From Catenulispora sp. EB89 (GTDB lineage Bacteria; Actinomycetota; Actinomycetes; Streptomycetales; Catenulisporaceae): 64,000 bases of DNA. The notes under the pieces are model-generated. The model did no database searches. It saw only the letters and a list, made by a program, of their open reading frames with translations, and had not been told where the DNA came from. Positions 41,628-50,849 of this stretch are shown here, piece by piece. The position numbers were made by a program, and so were the translations under genes. The stretch spans positions 620,001-684,000 of the forward strand of contig NZ_JBGCCU010000001.1 in the NCBI RefSeq assembly GCF_041261445.1, written 5' to 3'. How positions within the stretch are numbered: the first letter of the stretch is position 1; the number at the start of each line of letters is the position of its first letter.

Positions 41628-41642
41628 CCGACGCTACGTCGG
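41628..41642. terminator. Short hairpin between convergent hypothetical gene and dnaB
   Basis: CCGACG-CTA-CGTCGG, perfect 6-bp stem, 9 bp beyond the dnaB stop. Confidence 0.45.
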
Positions 41643-41651
41643 CACTCAGCC

Positions 41652-43034
41652 CTAGCTCTGCGCCATATCCACGAACCGCGAGTAGTGGCCCTGGAAAGCC
41701 ACCGTGATGTTCGCGGTCGGCCCGTTACGGTGTTTGGCCACGATCAGGTCGGCCTCGCCGGCGCGCGGCGACTCGCGCTCGTAGGCGTCCTCGCGGTGCA
41801 GCAGGATGATGACGTCCGCGTCCTGCTCCAGGGAGCCGGACTCGCGCAGGTCGCTCATCATCGGGCGCTTGTCGGTGCGCTGTTCGGGGCCTCGGTTCAG
41901 CTGGCTGATGGCGATGACCGGGACCTCGAGCTCCTTGGCCAGGAGCTTCAGGGACCGGGAGATCTCCGAGACCTCCTGCTGGCGGCTGTCGGGCCGCTTG
42001 GAGTTGGTGCTGCTGTGCTGCATCAGCTGCATGTAGTCGATGATCACCAGCTGCAGGTCGTGCCGCTGCTTGAGCCGCCGGGCCTTGGCTCGGATCTCCA
42101 TCATGGACATGTTCGGCGAGTCGTCGATGAACAGTGGCGCCTCGGATACCGGCCCCATGCGGCGCGCCAGGCGGGCCCAGTCCTCGTCGGTCATCGTGCC
42201 GCTGCGCATGTGGTGCAGGGCGACGCGGGCCTCGGCCGAGAGCAGGCGCATGATGATCTCGTTGCGGCCCATCTCGAGGGAGAAGATGACGCAGCTCAGG
42301 CCGTTCTTGATGGAGCAGCTGCGGGCTAGGTCCAGTCCCAGGGTCGACTTGCCGATGGCGGGGCGCGCCGCGATGATCACCATCTGCCCCGGGTGCAGTC
42401 CGTTCGTCAGCGCGTCCAGGTCGTGGAAGCCGGTGGGGACGCCGGTCATCTGGCCGGAGCGGTTGGAGATGGACTCGATCTCGTCGAGCGCGCCTTCCAT
42501 GGCGTCGGCCAGGGGGACGAAGTCCTCGCTGGTGCGGGTCTCGGTGACGTTGTACATCTCCTGCTGGGCGGCGTCGACGATCTGCTCGACGTCGCTGCCG
42601 TCGGTGCTGTAGCCCATCTGGACGATGCGGGTGCCCGCCTCGACCAGGCGGCGCAGGACGGCGCGCTCCTTGACGATCTCGGCGTAGTAGCCGGCGTTGG
42701 CGGCGGTGGGGACCGAGTTGATCAGGGTGTGCAGATAGGGCGCGCCGCCGATGCGGTTGATGTCGCCCTTCTTGGTGAGCAGCGCGGCGACGGTGACCGG
42801 GTCGGCCGGCTCGCCGCGGCCGTAGAGCTCGAGGATGGCTCCGTAGACCGCCTCGTGGGCCGGCTTGTAGAAGTCGACGGCCTTGATGACCTCGATGACC
42901 TCGGCGATGGCGTCCTTGGACAGCAGCATGCCGCCCAGCACCGACTGCTCCGCCGGGATGTCCTGCGGCGGGGTCCGTTCGAAGCCGCCCTGGTAGGCCT
43001 CGTCGGCGGTGTACGGGAGGTCGTCGATGCTCAT
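41652..43034 (-). CDS. dnaB: Replicative DNA helicase
   Basis: 460 residues with no intein. N-terminal DnaB domain (about 20-120: AEQSVLGGMLLSKDAIAEV), linker, and RecA-like helicase core with Walker A ARPAIGKST (224-231), Walker B LVIIDYMQLM, and ISQLNRGPEQR. It unwinds DNA ahead of the replisome as a hexamer. GGGAGG lies 6 nt before the ATG. It follows rplI in the conserved block but is separated from it by a DMFase-like gene, an insertion relative to the usual order. Confidence 0.97.
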   Translation of the reverse strand: MSIDDLPYTADEAYQGGFERTPPQDIPAEQSVLGGMLLSKDAIAEVIEVIKAVDFYKPAHEAVYGAILELYGRGEPADPVTVAALLTKKGDINRIGGAPYLHTLINSVPTAANAGYYAEIVKERAVLRRLVEAGTRIVQMGYSTDGSDVEQIVDAAQQEMYNVTETRTSEDFVPLADAMEGALDEIESISNRSGQMTGVPTGFHDLDALTNGLHPGQMVIIAARPAIGKSTLGLDLARSCSIKNGLSCVIFSLEMGRNEIIMRLLSAEARVALHHMRSGTMTDEDWARLARRMGPVSEAPLFIDDSPNMSMMEIRAKARRLKQRHDLQLVIIDYMQLMQHSSTNSKRPDSRQQEVSEISRSLKLLAKELEVPVIAISQLNRGPEQRTDKRPMMSDLRESGSLEQDADVIILLHREDAYERESPRAGEADLIVAKHRNGPTANITVAFQGHYSRFVDMAQS

Positions 43035-43169
43035 GTCCCGCCTCCCTTGCCCGCGTTGCCAGTCCTGCGAAACCCTCGTCTCTTCTTTGTACGGGACGGG
43101 TCAGACAGGCTCGTACCCTCCACGGTACGGAACCGGGCGCCGCCGGTCGAGGCGGCCGTCCACACCCCC

Positions 43170-43329
43170 TGTGGATAACCTGTGGATAAGTGGCGGAAAG
43201 CTGTGGAGACACGCCGATGTACCTGGGGACAGAGTGTGGAAGGTCCCTGTGAATAATCTCGGCGGCGACTGATCGCGAAGCCCTGACGTGCACGGGAGCG
43301 TCGCTGATTCGTCCACCGGCTGTGGAGAA
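43170..43329. promoter_or_regulatory. Cluster of DnaA-box-like 9-mers upstream of dnaB
   Basis: TGTGGATAA (complement of TTATCCACA) occurs perfectly at 43170-43178 and 43181-43189. Single-mismatch copies are TGTGAATAA (43248-43256) and TGTGGAGAA (43321-43329), all in one orientation. The last runs into AAAAATTTT, rare in this GC-rich DNA. This 382-bp gap (43035-43416) has no gene. Confidence 0.6.
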
Positions 43330-43416
43330 AAATTTTCCCGGAAGAATCTTGCTGGACTCCCGGAGCTTTGCTAAAGAACAGGGCGTTCTCGCCAGGCGCC
43401 GGCGGGCACAGACCCG

Positions 43417-45030
43417 CTAAGCCTTGACCTTCCCCGTCATCCGATCGAGCAGGTTCCGCGTCGCCCGCTGAACCCGCTCGTCCACGAACCCGGGTGTGGA
43501 CAACCCGTGGTTCCAGTGGAACGTCCCGGCGTCGAACACCCACGCCCCCGACGGGTACTGACACAGCACCGTCTGCTGCGTGTCCTTGACCGGCCGGTTC
43601 CCGTCGCCCTCCGCCGTGAACGGCGACTGCGCCAGGATCGTCGGCGCCGGCCCGCCCTTCACGTGCGGGAACACCTTGTCCGCCTCCCCGGCGACTAGGT
43701 GCGGGATCTGCTGCCCGTCCTTCAGCCCGGTCCCGGACCAGAACCAGTGCGCCGTCGTCGACACCACCAGCGGCTGCGGCTTGGGGTCGGTGATGATCGC
43801 CGTGTACATCGAGCCCAGCGTCTGCTGTTCGGGCTCGCCCAGGTCGCGCCACAGCACGGTGGCCGCCACCCCGCCGGTCGCCGCCGGGTCCGGGTGCCGC
43901 TTGTAACAGGTCACCTGCCGGTGGTCCGCACCGGCGTCGGAGGTGTCCAGCCGGATGTTCCAGTAGACGTTGTTCGCCGCCATGAACGCGGCACTGACAC
44001 CCCTAGTAAGCGCGCCCTGCAGAACGGTGCGCATCTGCGGCGACCAGTACTCGTCGTGGCCTGAGAAGACCATCGCCTTGTACTTCGCCGGATCCACCCG
44101 GCCGGCGTGCAGGTCGATGCTCGACGCGTACGTGATCGTGTACGGCTGTGCCTCGACCCACTGCGCGAAGGCCTGGTCGAGCTCGAACAGCCGGGGCAAC
44201 CCGTCCTGGTGGTACGGCCGGTCGAAGGAGACCCGGGTCGAGCAGATGTCGGCGCCGCCCTCCTTGCCGTTGGGCAGGTACGCGTTGTACAGGCTGGACC
44301 CGAGCTCTTTGTCCACCGGGTACATGTTGTAGGCCTGGTACGTGGTGAACGGCAGCACCACCAGCAGGTCCGCCGCCTTGCCGTCCTCGCGCACCACGAA
44401 CGGCACGCAGCTGCGGTACTTGTCCTGGCTCTCCAGCGTCGCGACGTACAGCCCGCCCCGCCATGTGGCGGGCACCTTCAGCGTGTACGAGGACTGCCAC
44501 GGCGCCACGACCGTCCGGGTCGGCTCGACGACCTTCAGCGCCGGCTGCGACTTGCCGGTGATCCGGGGGCTGGTGAAGATCAGCTCCGAGCCCTTGCCGG
44601 CGGCGCTGCGCCCGAGCCGGTAGAACTTGATGACGAAGCTCTTCGCCGGGCGCACGCTGACGTGGAAGTCGATCGACTCCCCGAGGTTCACGCTGGTCGA
44701 CGACGCGAAGCCCTTGATCCGCTGGTCGCGGTCGTCCACGGCCTGGTAGCCCGCCGCGTCCGGCCGCCAGGCGCCGTCGTCCGACAGCGCCAGCGCCAGG
44801 GTGGGCATGGTCTCGCCGGTCTGGGCGTCCGAGCCGCCCTCCAGCCCTTCGTTGACGTCGCCGCCGCCACCGCGGTGGTGGCCGCGGCCCTTGCTGCCGT
44901 ATCCGGCGGGCGCGTCGGCGTCGCTGGTGTTCCCGCCGTGGTTCTCCAGCATGTACGCGCCGCCGGCCACGGCGGCCAGGCCCAGGCTGCCGAGGATCAG
45001 CAGGGACTGGCGACGGGAAGGGGCATGCAT
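43417..45030 (-). CDS. N,N-dimethylformamidase beta-subunit-like protein, membrane-anchored or secreted
   Basis: 537 residues from the ATG at 45030. N-terminus APSRRQSLLILGSLGLAAVA is a Tat-like signal or anchor; then a Gly/His-rich linker and a large domain matching the DMFase large-subunit family: YRLGRSAAGKG, FVVREDGKAADLLVVLPFTT, YQAYNMYPVD, SGHDEYWSP, AHWFWSGTGLKDG and GAWVFDAGTFHW. Real DMFases hydrolyse formamides with a Tyr/Tyr/Glu iron; whether these ligands are conserved cannot be told by eye. A paralogue lies at 50850-52415. Start upstream of 45030 is excluded because it would cross the operon terminator. Confidence 0.75.
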   Translation of the reverse strand: MHAPSRRQSLLILGSLGLAAVAGGAYMLENHGGNTSDADAPAGYGSKGRGHHRGGGGDVNEGLEGGSDAQTGETMPTLALALSDDGAWRPDAAGYQAVDDRDQRIKGFASSTSVNLGESIDFHVSVRPAKSFVIKFYRLGRSAAGKGSELIFTSPRITGKSQPALKVVEPTRTVVAPWQSSYTLKVPATWRGGLYVATLESQDKYRSCVPFVVREDGKAADLLVVLPFTTYQAYNMYPVDKELGSSLYNAYLPNGKEGGADICSTRVSFDRPYHQDGLPRLFELDQAFAQWVEAQPYTITYASSIDLHAGRVDPAKYKAMVFSGHDEYWSPQMRTVLQGALTRGVSAAFMAANNVYWNIRLDTSDAGADHRQVTCYKRHPDPAATGGVAATVLWRDLGEPEQQTLGSMYTAIITDPKPQPLVVSTTAHWFWSGTGLKDGQQIPHLVAGEADKVFPHVKGGPAPTILAQSPFTAEGDGNRPVKDTQQTVLCQYPSGAWVFDAGTFHWNHGLSTPGFVDERVQRATRNLLDRMTGKVKA

Positions 45031-45076
45031 GAGCGAAGTCAACCAGGTGCTCGGCGCACTGGGCAAACAGAATGCG

Positions 45077-45123
45077 AAAGAGACCGCTCCACCGCGTTTG
45101 ATCTGCGGTGGAGCGGTCTCTTT
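45077..45123. terminator. Terminator of the rpsF-ssb-rpsR-rplI operon
   Basis: A perfect 19-bp stem (45077-45095 with 45105-45123) around a 9-nt loop, with A/T ends (AAAG...CTTT) on both sides, 67 bp beyond the rplI stop. It can work in either direction. Confidence 0.9.
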
Positions 45124-45189
45124 GAACAGTTCCGTTGAGCCTTCCACAAGCCTTCCGGATTACCTCCGGAAAGGCGTTGGAGAGGGTTC

Positions 45190-45645
45190 TCAGGCGGCGA
45201 CGACGGTGATTTCCACCTTCGCCTGCACCTCGGGGTGCAGCCGGACCGAGACGGTGTGCGCGCCGACGGTCTTGATCGGGTTCCCGATCTCGATCCGCCG
45301 CTTGTCCACGTCCGGGCCGCCGGCGCGCTTGACCGCGTCGGCCACGTCGGCCACGGTCACGCCGCCGAACAGCCGGCCGGACTCGCCGGCCCGGGTCGCC
45401 AGGCGGACCCGCAGGCCCTCCAGCTCGCCCTTGAGCTCGGTGGCGTGGGCCAGGTCGCGGACCGTACGGACCTTGCGGGCCTTGCGGATCAGCTCGATCT
45501 GCTTCTCGCCGCCGCGGGTCCACGCGATCGCGTAGCCGCGCGGGACGAGGTAGTTGCGGGCGTAGCCGCCCTTGACCTCGACGACGTCGCCGGGCTCGCC
45601 GAGACCGCCGACCTCGTGGGTGAGGATGAGCTTCGTGCTAGCCAT
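45190..45645 (-). CDS. rplI: 50S ribosomal protein L9
   Basis: 151 residues, full length. N-terminal domain motif [20 protein letters not shown], then [15 protein letters not shown]; a long connecting helix; C-terminal domain with [18 protein letters not shown]. It binds 23S rRNA domain V. GGGGGAGG precedes the ATG. It is last gene of the ribosomal operon, 15 bp after rpsR. Confidence 0.98.
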   Translation of the reverse strand: MASTKLILTHEVGGLGEPGDVVEVKGGYARNYLVPRGYAIAWTRGGEKQIELIRKARKVRTVRDLAHATELKGELEGLRVRLATRAGESGRLFGGVTVADVADAVKRAGGPDVDKRRIEIGNPIKTVGAHTVSVRLHPEVQAKVEITVVAA

Positions 45646-45660
45646 GTTTCCTCCCCCTTC

Positions 45661-45897
45661 CTAGCGGGTGGTGCTGGTGTAGGGCAGCAGCGCCATCTCA
45701 CGGCTGTTCTTCACGGCCACGGCGACGTCACGCTGGTGCTGGGTGCAGTTGCCGGTCACGCGGCGAGCACGGATCTTCCCACGGTCCGAAATGAACTTCC
45801 GGAGCAGGGTGGTGTCCTTGTAGTCGACGTACGCGACCTTGTCCTTGCAGAATCCGCAAACCTTCTTCTTCGGCTTGCGGAGAGGTGCCTTAGGCAT
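45661..45897 (-). CDS. rpsR: 30S ribosomal protein S18, zinc-binding (C+) form
   Basis: 78 residues. KVCGFCKDK and GNCTQHQRD give the Cys14, Cys17, Cys51, His54 zinc set, so this is the C+ variety. Actinobacteria often carry a second zinc-free S18 elsewhere for zinc limitation. S18 forms a dimer with S6, encoded two genes upstream. AGGAG lies 7 nt before the ATG. Confidence 0.98.
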   Translation of the reverse strand: MPKAPLRKPKKKVCGFCKDKVAYVDYKDTTLLRKFISDRGKIRARRVTGNCTQHQRDVAVAVKNSREMALLPYTSTTR

Positions 45898-45999
45898 GGG
45901 ATCTCTCCTGGTTACTTCTTCACTACGAGTTCAAGGGTCCGTTTGAGGGACCGGACGCCGGGTGCTTGTGGAAAGCGGGCGTCCTGGAAAACAGGCGTC

Positions 46000-46644
46000 T
46001 TAGAACGGAGGCTCGTCGTTGCCCCAGCCGCCGTCGCCGCCGGATGCCCAGGGGTCGTTGCCGCCGCCCTGGTTTCCGCCACCGCCGCCGCCGGAGTTAC
46101 CGCCGCCGCCACCGGAGTTGCCGCCGGAGTTTCCACCCCAGCCGCCACCACCGCCGGAGTTGCCGCCGCCGGAGTTTCCACCCCAGCCGCCGCCGCCTCC
46201 GCCGGAGTTGCCGCCGCCACCGCCGGAGTTTCCACCCCAGCCGCCGCCTCCGCCGCCTCCGCCGCCCTGGCCGCCGGGCCGGTTGGCCTTGGTGACCTTC
46301 GCCGTCGCGTACTTCAGCGACGGGCCGATCTCCTCGACGTCGAGTTCGACGACGGTGCGCTTCTCGCCTTCCTTGGTCTCGTAAGACCGCTGGCGCAGCC
46401 GCCCGGAGACGATCACCCGCATTCCGCGGGTCAGCGACTCGGCGACGTTCTCCGCGGCCTGGCGCCAGATCGAGCAGCGAAGGAACAGCGCGTCGCCGTC
46501 CTTCCACTCGTTGGTCTGCTTGTCCAGGGTGCGCGGCGTGGACGCGACGGTGAAGTTCGCGACCGCGGCACCGGAGGGGGTGAAGCGGAGCTCGGGGTCG
46601 TCGGTCAGGTTGCCGACGACGGTGATGACGGTCTCGCCTGCCAT
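46000..46644 (-). CDS. ssb: Single-stranded DNA-binding protein
   Basis: 214 residues: OB fold (1-110, [20 protein letters not shown] to [14 protein letters not shown]), a glycine-rich linker of about 75 residues with repeated WGGNSGG units, and the acidic C-terminal tip DEPPF that recruits partner proteins. It coats single-stranded DNA during replication and repair. In operon between rpsF and rpsR. The start follows GAGGACC. Confidence 0.97.
   Translation of the reverse strand: MAGETVITVVGNLTDDPELRFTPSGAAVANFTVASTPRTLDKQTNEWKDGDALFLRCSIWRQAAENVAESLTRGMRVIVSGRLRQRSYETKEGEKRTVVELDVEEIGPSLKYATAKVTKANRPGGQGGGGGGGGGWGGNSGGGGGNSGGGGGGWGGNSGGGNSGGGGGWGGNSGGNSGGGGGNSGGGGGGNQGGGNDPWASGGDGGWGNDEPPF
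46085..46265 (-). repeat. Glycine-repeat tract in ssb
   Basis: Units encoding (G)nNSGG and GWGGNSGG recur about seven times; on the plus strand they appear as CCGGAGTT and CCACCCCAGCCGCC motifs at irregular spacing. Likely prone to length change by slippage. Confidence 0.7.
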
Positions 46645-46674
46645 GTCAGGTCCTCAAACGTGAGAGCGGGTGTC

Positions 46675-46980
46675 TTACCGCTGGTCGGGACGGATGACCT
46701 TGGTGCGGACGACGGTCTCGGACAGGTTCGCCTGACGGTCGAACTCCTTGACGGCGTCCGGCGTGGCCTGCACGTCGACGACGGCGTAGATGCCCTCGCT
46801 GACCTTCTTGCCGCTCTTGGTCTTGATCTCGTAGGCGAGCCGACGGCGGCCCCAGATGTCGTTCTTCTCGATGCTGCCGCCCAGATCGCGGATGACCTTG
46901 AGGAATCCCTCGAGGGCCGGGGCGATCGAACGCTCGTCGAGGTCCGGGTCCAGGATGACCATGACTTCGTACTGACGCAT
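46675..46980 (-). CDS. rpsF: 30S ribosomal protein S6
   Basis: 101 residues. [19 protein letters not shown] and [20 protein letters not shown] are the standard S6 strands. First gene of rpsF-ssb-rpsR-rplI. A very strong AAAGGAGGTGG precedes the ATG, and a 7-bp hairpin (47011-47029) lies just upstream of that, a place where S6:S18 autoregulation is known in other bacteria. Confidence 0.98.
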   Translation of the reverse strand: MRQYEVMVILDPDLDERSIAPALEGFLKVIRDLGGSIEKNDIWGRRRLAYEIKTKSGKKVSEGIYAVVDVQATPDAVKEFDRQANLSETVVRTKVIRPDQR

Positions 46981-47010
46981 ATGCGTAACCCACCTCCTTT
47001 GGACTATGCG

Positions 47011-47029
47011 GCCACGGTCTCTCCGTGGC
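47011..47029 (-). promoter_or_regulatory. Hairpin in the rpsF leader
   Basis: GCCACGG-N5-CCGTGGC perfect 7-bp stem, about 20 nt before the rpsF Shine-Dalgarno on the transcript. Could be a binding site for the S6:S18 dimer; the exact known motif was not matched. Confidence 0.35.
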
Positions 47030-47233
47030 AGGAGGGTTTTGCGCGTCTCCCCTGGTCGGCACCGTCACAACTCGCCTGCGGCGACGCTACTCCGGCGCTC
47101 TGACACTCGGGGAACGGTCAAGGTTACCCCGGCGAGCCGTCCGGATTGAAATCCGTGTCGGTTCACCCGATCCTGGGTATTGGTCCGATTACGTTTGTGA
47201 TCCGCTGTGCGCACGTGAGTGAGGTGACAGGGC

Positions 47234-47593
47234 ATGACGCAGACGACCCCCGGTACGGGTGACTACGGCCCCGAGGTGGCCGGCCGGCCCGGATCGACGG
47301 CCGCGGACTACGCGGAGGATCCGCGCGAGCGCCCCGGCTTCCACATCGGCAGCCACACGCACGAGCTCGCCCTGACGGCGGCCTCCCTGATCCTGGGCGT
47401 GATCGCCGCCGCGATGATCGGCTGGACCGGCGGGCACGTCCTGGGCGGCTGGATCGCGCTGGCCGGCATCGTGGTCGGCCTCTACGCGCAGCTGACCTCG
47501 GACACCACCTATGAGCGGATGGTGAACGTCTGCGCGATCGGGCTCGCCGCGGTGGCCTTCGCCTTCCACATCCATCACGGCGGTCTCTGGTAG
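47234..47593 (+). CDS. Small membrane protein of unknown function
   Basis: 119 residues. Soluble N-terminal 45 residues (Thr/Gly/Asp-rich, then RPGFHIGSHTHELALTAASL), followed by three close helices: TAASLILGVIAAAMIGWTGG, VLGGWIALAGIVVGLYAQLT and VNVCAIGLAAVAFAFHIHHG, ending HHGGLW. GAGGTGAC lies upstream. It is divergent from rpsF. No family recognised. Confidence 0.7.
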   Translation: MTQTTPGTGDYGPEVAGRPGSTAADYAEDPRERPGFHIGSHTHELALTAASLILGVIAAAMIGWTGGHVLGGWIALAGIVVGLYAQLTSDTTYERMVNVCAIGLAAVAFAFHIHHGGLW

Positions 47594-47715
47594 TCACTGC
47601 GGTCACTGCCGTCCCAGGAGCGTTCGCGGGCGTCTCGCGGAGGTGTCGCGGCTGTCCCGGTGCGCTGTCGGACGCCTGAGTAGCCCTGTCGGTGCCGGGC
47701 GTTAGCGTGGAGCCC

Positions 47716-48504
47716 ATGGTTATGCTCATCGGCTCCCACGTCGGCAACGAAGATCCGATCGCGGAGGCGGCGGCCCGCGGGGCCGACGCGGTCCAGATCT
47801 TCCTGGGCGATCCGCAGAGCTGGAAGGCGCCGACCGTCGCCTATCCCGGCGGCGCCGCCGCGCTGCGGGCTGCCGCCGAGCAGGCCGATCTGGCCGTCTA
47901 CGTGCACGCCGCGTACATCATCAACGTCGCCAGCACCAACAACCGGATCCGCATCCCCAGCCGCAAGCTGCTCCAGCAGACCGTCGCGCTGGCCGCCGAG
48001 GCGGGCGCCCGCGGCGTGGTCGTGCACGGCGGCCACACCACCGCCAACGACGACCCCGACGTCGGCTTCGAGAACTGGCGCAAGGCCGTGGACCAGCTGG
48101 AGCAGCACTGCCCGGTGTTCATCGAGAACACCGCCGGCGGCGACCACGCCATGGCCCGGCGGCTGGAGGCGATCGCGAAGCTGTGGGACGCCGTGGGCCA
48201 CAGCGGCATCGGCCTGTGCCTGGACACCTGCCATGCCTTCGCCGGCGGCATTCCGCTGGAGAGCGCGGTCGCCGACATCAAGGCCGTCACCGGCCGGATC
48301 GACCTGGTCCACGCCAACGACTCCCAGGGCGGCTTCGACTCCGGCGTCGACCGCCACGCCAACTTCGGCACCGGTGAGATCGCCCCGCCGGACCTGATCG
48401 CGCAGGTGATCGCGGACGCCGGGAGCCCGGCGATCTGCGAGACCCCGGGCGGTCCGGAGGCGCAGGCGGCGGACATCAAGTGGCTGCGGGAGCGCGTCGC
48501 ATAA
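47716..48504 (+). CDS. nfo: Endonuclease IV (AP endonuclease)
   Basis: 262 residues of the xylose-isomerase-like TIM barrel. Trinuclear zinc ligands are visible: [64 protein letters not shown] and ICETPGG. It nicks DNA 5' to abasic sites in base-excision repair. The ATG at 47716 lies 7 nt after TAGCGT (47703-47708), indicating a leaderless transcript; the upstream frame from 47692 is unsupported. Confidence 0.93.
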   Translation: MVMLIGSHVGNEDPIAEAAARGADAVQIFLGDPQSWKAPTVAYPGGAAALRAAAEQADLAVYVHAAYIINVASTNNRIRIPSRKLLQQTVALAAEAGARGVVVHGGHTTANDDPDVGFENWRKAVDQLEQHCPVFIENTAGGDHAMARRLEAIAKLWDAVGHSGIGLCLDTCHAFAGGIPLESAVADIKAVTGRIDLVHANDSQGGFDSGVDRHANFGTGEIAPPDLIAQVIADAGSPAICETPGGPEAQAADIKWLRERVA

Positions 48505-48513
48505 GGTTGGCGC

Positions 48514-49710
48514 ATGGTCTTGAGGGTGCGGACGCTGAGCCGCGAGGAACATGTGGCGTTCATCGAGGAGCGCACCGGACAAACGGGAGCGAAGGACGCC
48601 GCGACGCAGTCTGTCAGCTTCCTGCAGTGTCCCTCCTGGGGAGACCTGAAGACCGACTGGCGGGCCGAGTCCGTCGGCTGGGTCGACGACGCCACCGGCC
48701 GGATCGTCGGCGCGGCCCTGGTGCTGTACCGGGACGTGCCGATCCCCAAGCGCGACAAGATCCCGTTCCTGCGCCGCTCCCTGGCCTACCTCCCCGAGGG
48801 CCCGATCCTGGACCTCACCTCCGCCGACGCCGGCCAGGCGCTCAAGCTGCTGCTGGCGCACCTGCGCAAGCGGCGCGCGTTCACGGTGAAGATGGGCCCG
48901 CAGCTGGTGTCCCGCCGCTGGACCTCGGAGACGCTGAAGAAGGCCATCGCCGAGACCGAGGGCGGCGTCCGTCTGAAGGACATCAAGCCGGACTTCGAGG
49001 ACCCCGCTGCGCTGCGCGTCATCGACAAGCTGCGCGCCACCGGCTGGACCCGCAAGGAGTCCGAGGGCGCCGGCTTCGGCGACTTCCAGCCGCGCTACGT
49101 GTTCCAGCTGCCGCTGGTCGACGACGCCGGCAAGCCCAGGACTCTGGAGGACATCCAGAAGGGCTTCAACCAGCTGTGGCGCCGCAACATCAAGAAGGCC
49201 GACAAGAACGGCGTCGAAGTCACCCTCGGGGGCTACGAGGACCTCGCGGAGTTCCACAAGATCTACGAGATCACCGCCGTCCGCGACCACTTCACCCCGC
49301 GGCCCCTGGCGTACTTCCAGCGGATGTGGAAGGCGATGGAGGCGGAGAATCCCAACCGCCTGCGTCTGTACCTCGCGCGCCACGAGGGCGAACTGCTGGC
49401 CGCCACGACGCTGGTCACCGTCGGGGACCACGCCTGGTACTCCTACGGCGCCTCCGACAACCACAAGCGCGAACTGCGGCCCTCCAACGCCATCCAGTGG
49501 CGCATGCTCAGCGATTCCCACGCCGCCGGCTGCAAGGTCTACGACCTGCGCGGGATCAGTGACACCCTGGACCCGGACGACCACCTGTTCGGCCTGATCC
49601 AGTTCAAGCTGGGCACCGGCGGCGAGGCGGTGGAGTACCTCGGGGAGTGGGACTACGCCCTGAATCCGCTGCTGCACCGCGCCTTCGAGATGTACATGGC
49701 CCGCCGCTAA
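48514..49710 (+). CDS. FemAB-family peptidoglycan-bridge aminoacyltransferase
   Basis: 398 residues. Two GNAT-like halves: SFLQCPSWGDLKTDWRAESV with YLPEGPILD, then NQLWRRNIKKADKNGVEVTL, YSYGASDNHKRELRPSNAIQ and YDLRGISDTLDPDDHLFGLI, FKLGTGGEAVEYLGEWDY. FemX/VanK proteins use aminoacyl-tRNA to add the first cross-bridge residue (Gly in LL-DAP actinomycetes) to lipid II. TAAGGT 6 nt before the ATG suggests a leaderless mRNA. Followed by an alanine-racemase-like gene, in keeping with cell-wall metabolism. Confidence 0.9.
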   Translation: MVLRVRTLSREEHVAFIEERTGQTGAKDAATQSVSFLQCPSWGDLKTDWRAESVGWVDDATGRIVGAALVLYRDVPIPKRDKIPFLRRSLAYLPEGPILDLTSADAGQALKLLLAHLRKRRAFTVKMGPQLVSRRWTSETLKKAIAETEGGVRLKDIKPDFEDPAALRVIDKLRATGWTRKESEGAGFGDFQPRYVFQLPLVDDAGKPRTLEDIQKGFNQLWRRNIKKADKNGVEVTLGGYEDLAEFHKIYEITAVRDHFTPRPLAYFQRMWKAMEAENPNRLRLYLARHEGELLAATTLVTVGDHAWYSYGASDNHKRELRPSNAIQWRMLSDSHAAGCKVYDLRGISDTLDPDDHLFGLIQFKLGTGGEAVEYLGEWDYALNPLLHRAFEMYMARR

Positions 49711-49763
49711 AGGTGCGGACTCACTGCGCATCCCCTGAGCTGTTTCCCTAAGGAGTCGGAACC

Positions 49764-50822
49764 TTGTCGCTCACGCTGCACGTCGACATGGAGCGCTGGC
49801 GCGCCCACCAGGACGAAGTGCTGGCCCGCCACCCCGATCTGGTGCCGGTGGCCAAGGGCGTCAACGGCTACGGCATCGGCATCCCGAACCTCATGGAGGC
49901 CGCCTCCAAGCTCGCCGCAGGGGGCGTGGAGATAACGGCAGTGGGCACGGCTGCCGAAGCCGAACAGGCCAAGGACCACTACTCCGGACGCCTCCTGGTC
50001 CTCACGCCGTACCTGCTCGGCGAGGACGTCCGCGGCCTCCCGGACCGCGTCATCCGCACGGTGTCCTCGGTCGAGGCGGTGGAGGCGCTGCTGGGCCGGC
50101 GCGTGGTCGTCGACCTGATGACCTCCATGCGCCGCTTCGGCCTGGAGAAGACGGACATCCCCCGGCTCGCCACGGCCCTGGAGTCCGACCAGGCGCGCGT
50201 CGAGGGCTTCTCGGTGCACATGCCGCTGGACCGCGTGGCAGGCGACTACCTGCGCGAAGTCAGCGACTGGGTGGACGCGCTGGTCGCGGCGGGCATTCCG
50301 GTACGGACACTGTTCGTCAGCCACCTGTCCCCCGCCGAGATCAGCACACTGGCGAAGCGGCACCAGGGGACGACAGTGCGCCCGCGCATCGGCACGGAGC
50401 TCTGGCTCGGCGACCGCAAAGCGCTGCAGGCGCGCGGGACCGTGCACAGCGTGCAGAAGGTGAGCAAGGGCGACCGCTTCGGCTACCGGCAGCACAAGGT
50501 ACGCGGCGACGGCTACCTGATCGTGGCCTCCGGCGGCACAGCCCACGGCGTCGGCCTGGAGAACCCGAAGAACTTCGGCCGCGGCGTCCCGGGCCTCAGA
50601 TCCCGAGCGAAGTTCACAGCCCGCGCGGGCCTGGCGCTGCTGAACCGGACGATGTCGCCCTTCTCCTGGCAGGGGAAGGCGCTGTGGTTCGCGGAGCCGC
50701 CGCACATGCAGGTGTCGGTGCTGTTCCTGCCCGCCGGCGGCACCCCGCCGAAGGTGGGGGAGGAGCTGCCGGTCGAGGTGAGTCCGGTGATGACGCATGT
50801 GGACCGGGTGGTTTTCGACTGA
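49764..50822 (+). CDS. Alanine-racemase-like PLP protein
   Basis: 352 residues. An N-terminal fold-type III barrel with the PLP lysine in VPVAKGVNGYGIG (about Lys31), VDLMTSMRRFGLE and GFSVHMPLD; the C-terminal beta domain includes RPRIGTELWLGDRKAL. It may supply D-amino acids for the wall. Similarity to true Alr is moderate and substrate cannot be fixed. TTG start with AAGGAG (49750-49755) 8 nt upstream. 53 bp after the FemAB gene. Confidence 0.8.
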   Translation: MSLTLHVDMERWRAHQDEVLARHPDLVPVAKGVNGYGIGIPNLMEAASKLAAGGVEITAVGTAAEAEQAKDHYSGRLLVLTPYLLGEDVRGLPDRVIRTVSSVEAVEALLGRRVVVDLMTSMRRFGLEKTDIPRLATALESDQARVEGFSVHMPLDRVAGDYLREVSDWVDALVAAGIPVRTLFVSHLSPAEISTLAKRHQGTTVRPRIGTELWLGDRKALQARGTVHSVQKVSKGDRFGYRQHKVRGDGYLIVASGGTAHGVGLENPKNFGRGVPGLRSRAKFTARAGLALLNRTMSPFSWQGKALWFAEPPHMQVSVLFLPAGGTPPKVGEELPVEVSPVMTHVDRVVFD

Positions 50823-50849
50823 CGCTGGGTTCGGCGCCGGGGAGCGCGG

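Noticed and set aside
43100-43416. Chromosomal origin (oriC)
   Set aside because: dnaA and dnaN are not adjacent, and only two perfect boxes are present; kept as a DnaA-box cluster only.
46085-46265. CRISPR-like or satellite repeat array
   Set aside because: Units are irregular and in frame; they encode the ssb glycine linker.
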